NCBI GenBank assembly: GCA_015485015.1
Contig: WFUK01000443.1
Span: 1-5,289 of the forward strand
Source: Paracoccaceae bacterium
Lineage (GTDB): Bacteria > Pseudomonadota > Alphaproteobacteria > Rhodobacterales > Rhodobacteraceae
Length of the DNA: 5,289 nucleotides
Reading direction: 5' to 3'
Below, one piece after another: positions 5,226 to 5,289 of this stretch. Position 1 is the stretch's first letter; each line of letters begins with the position of its first letter. The translations under genes and the position numbers were made by a program. Under the pieces are notes generated by a model that saw only the letters and a list, made by a program, of their open reading frames with translations, made no database searches and was not told where the DNA came from.

Positions 5226-5289
5226 AGGCAGGCGCGGCTTCACCGGCTGGCCCTGGGGGGTGCTTAAAAACGCATCCTCCCAATTGGCC
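5211..5289 (-). CDS. C-terminal end of an unidentified protein, cut by the window edge
   Basis: Read from the right edge on the minus strand, 25 codons (ANWEDAFLSTPQGQPV, then KPRLPAALA) end in TAA at 5213-5211. Third positions are mostly G or C, in keeping with the other genes, and a small GC hairpin plus T-run follows. Its stop overlaps the PLP enzyme's stop within the palindrome TTAA (5211-5214), and the pattern of tightly packed convergent genes elsewhere in the window fits. I do not recognise the family from so short a piece. The open frame is short enough that chance is possible. Confidence 0.45.
   Translation of the reverse strand, partial: ANWEDAFLSTPQGQPVKPRLPAALA

Noticed and set aside
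5219..5240. Plus-strand hairpin after the PLP enzyme (AGGCCGC with GCGGCTT)
   Set aside because: It has an 8-nt loop, one G-T pair and no T-tract after it, so I do not call it a terminator for the enzyme.
4975..5283. A 102-codon minus-strand frame at the right edge
   Set aside because: It is mostly antisense to the PLP enzyme's C-terminus and is Gln/His/Pro-rich with no recognisable motif; the frame ending at 5211 has better coding character.

Overview
The window looks like a piece of an alphaproteobacterial chromosome, most likely Rhodobacterales/Roseobacter-type. The base composition is fairly GC-rich, with G or C favoured at third codon positions. The iron superoxide dismutase has a C-terminal half (FNQTALLGCDVWEHSYYID, then NARPKYLTNFLDNLVNWENV) that I associate with that order. 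The assignment is by family resemblance only. No rRNA, tRNA, CRISPR array, insertion sequence or phage gene is visible, and base use looks even, so I see no sign of recent transfer.

Layout from left to right: (1) alanine dehydrogenase ald on the minus strand, cut by the left edge and lacking about the last 40 residues; (2) a divergent Lrp/AsnC regulator on the plus strand, 144 bp away; (3) an iron superoxide dismutase sodB on the minus strand, tail to tail with the regulator, with a GC-rich hairpin between them that can end transcription in either direction; (4) a ten-helix EamA/DMT-family permease on the plus strand; (5) a second Lrp/AsnC regulator on the minus strand that resembles the cysteine-responsive DecR group; (6) a class V aminotransferase-fold PLP enzyme on the plus strand, divergent from that regulator and carrying a cysteine-desulfurase-type active site; (7) the last 25 codons of a minus-strand gene entering from the right edge.

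The seven genes alternate strictly in strand, so there is no operon here. Each gene is probably its own transcription unit, with short gaps at convergent ends (29 bp, 7 bp, and overlapping stops) and 100-163 bp divergent control regions. Two of the three divergent pairs have the same design: an Lrp/AsnC regulator facing an amino-acid enzyme. The first is the well-known ald plus AldR-like arrangement for alanine catabolism (L-alanine + NAD+ to pyruvate, ammonia and NADH). The second, a DecR-like regulator facing a SufS-fold enzyme, is the least described part of the window and is best read as a candidate cysteine (or related sulfur/selenium amino acid) breakdown module. SodB and the permease have no clear functional tie to these pairs, though the permease could move an amino acid or related metabolite.

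No stretch longer than 163 bases lacks a gene.
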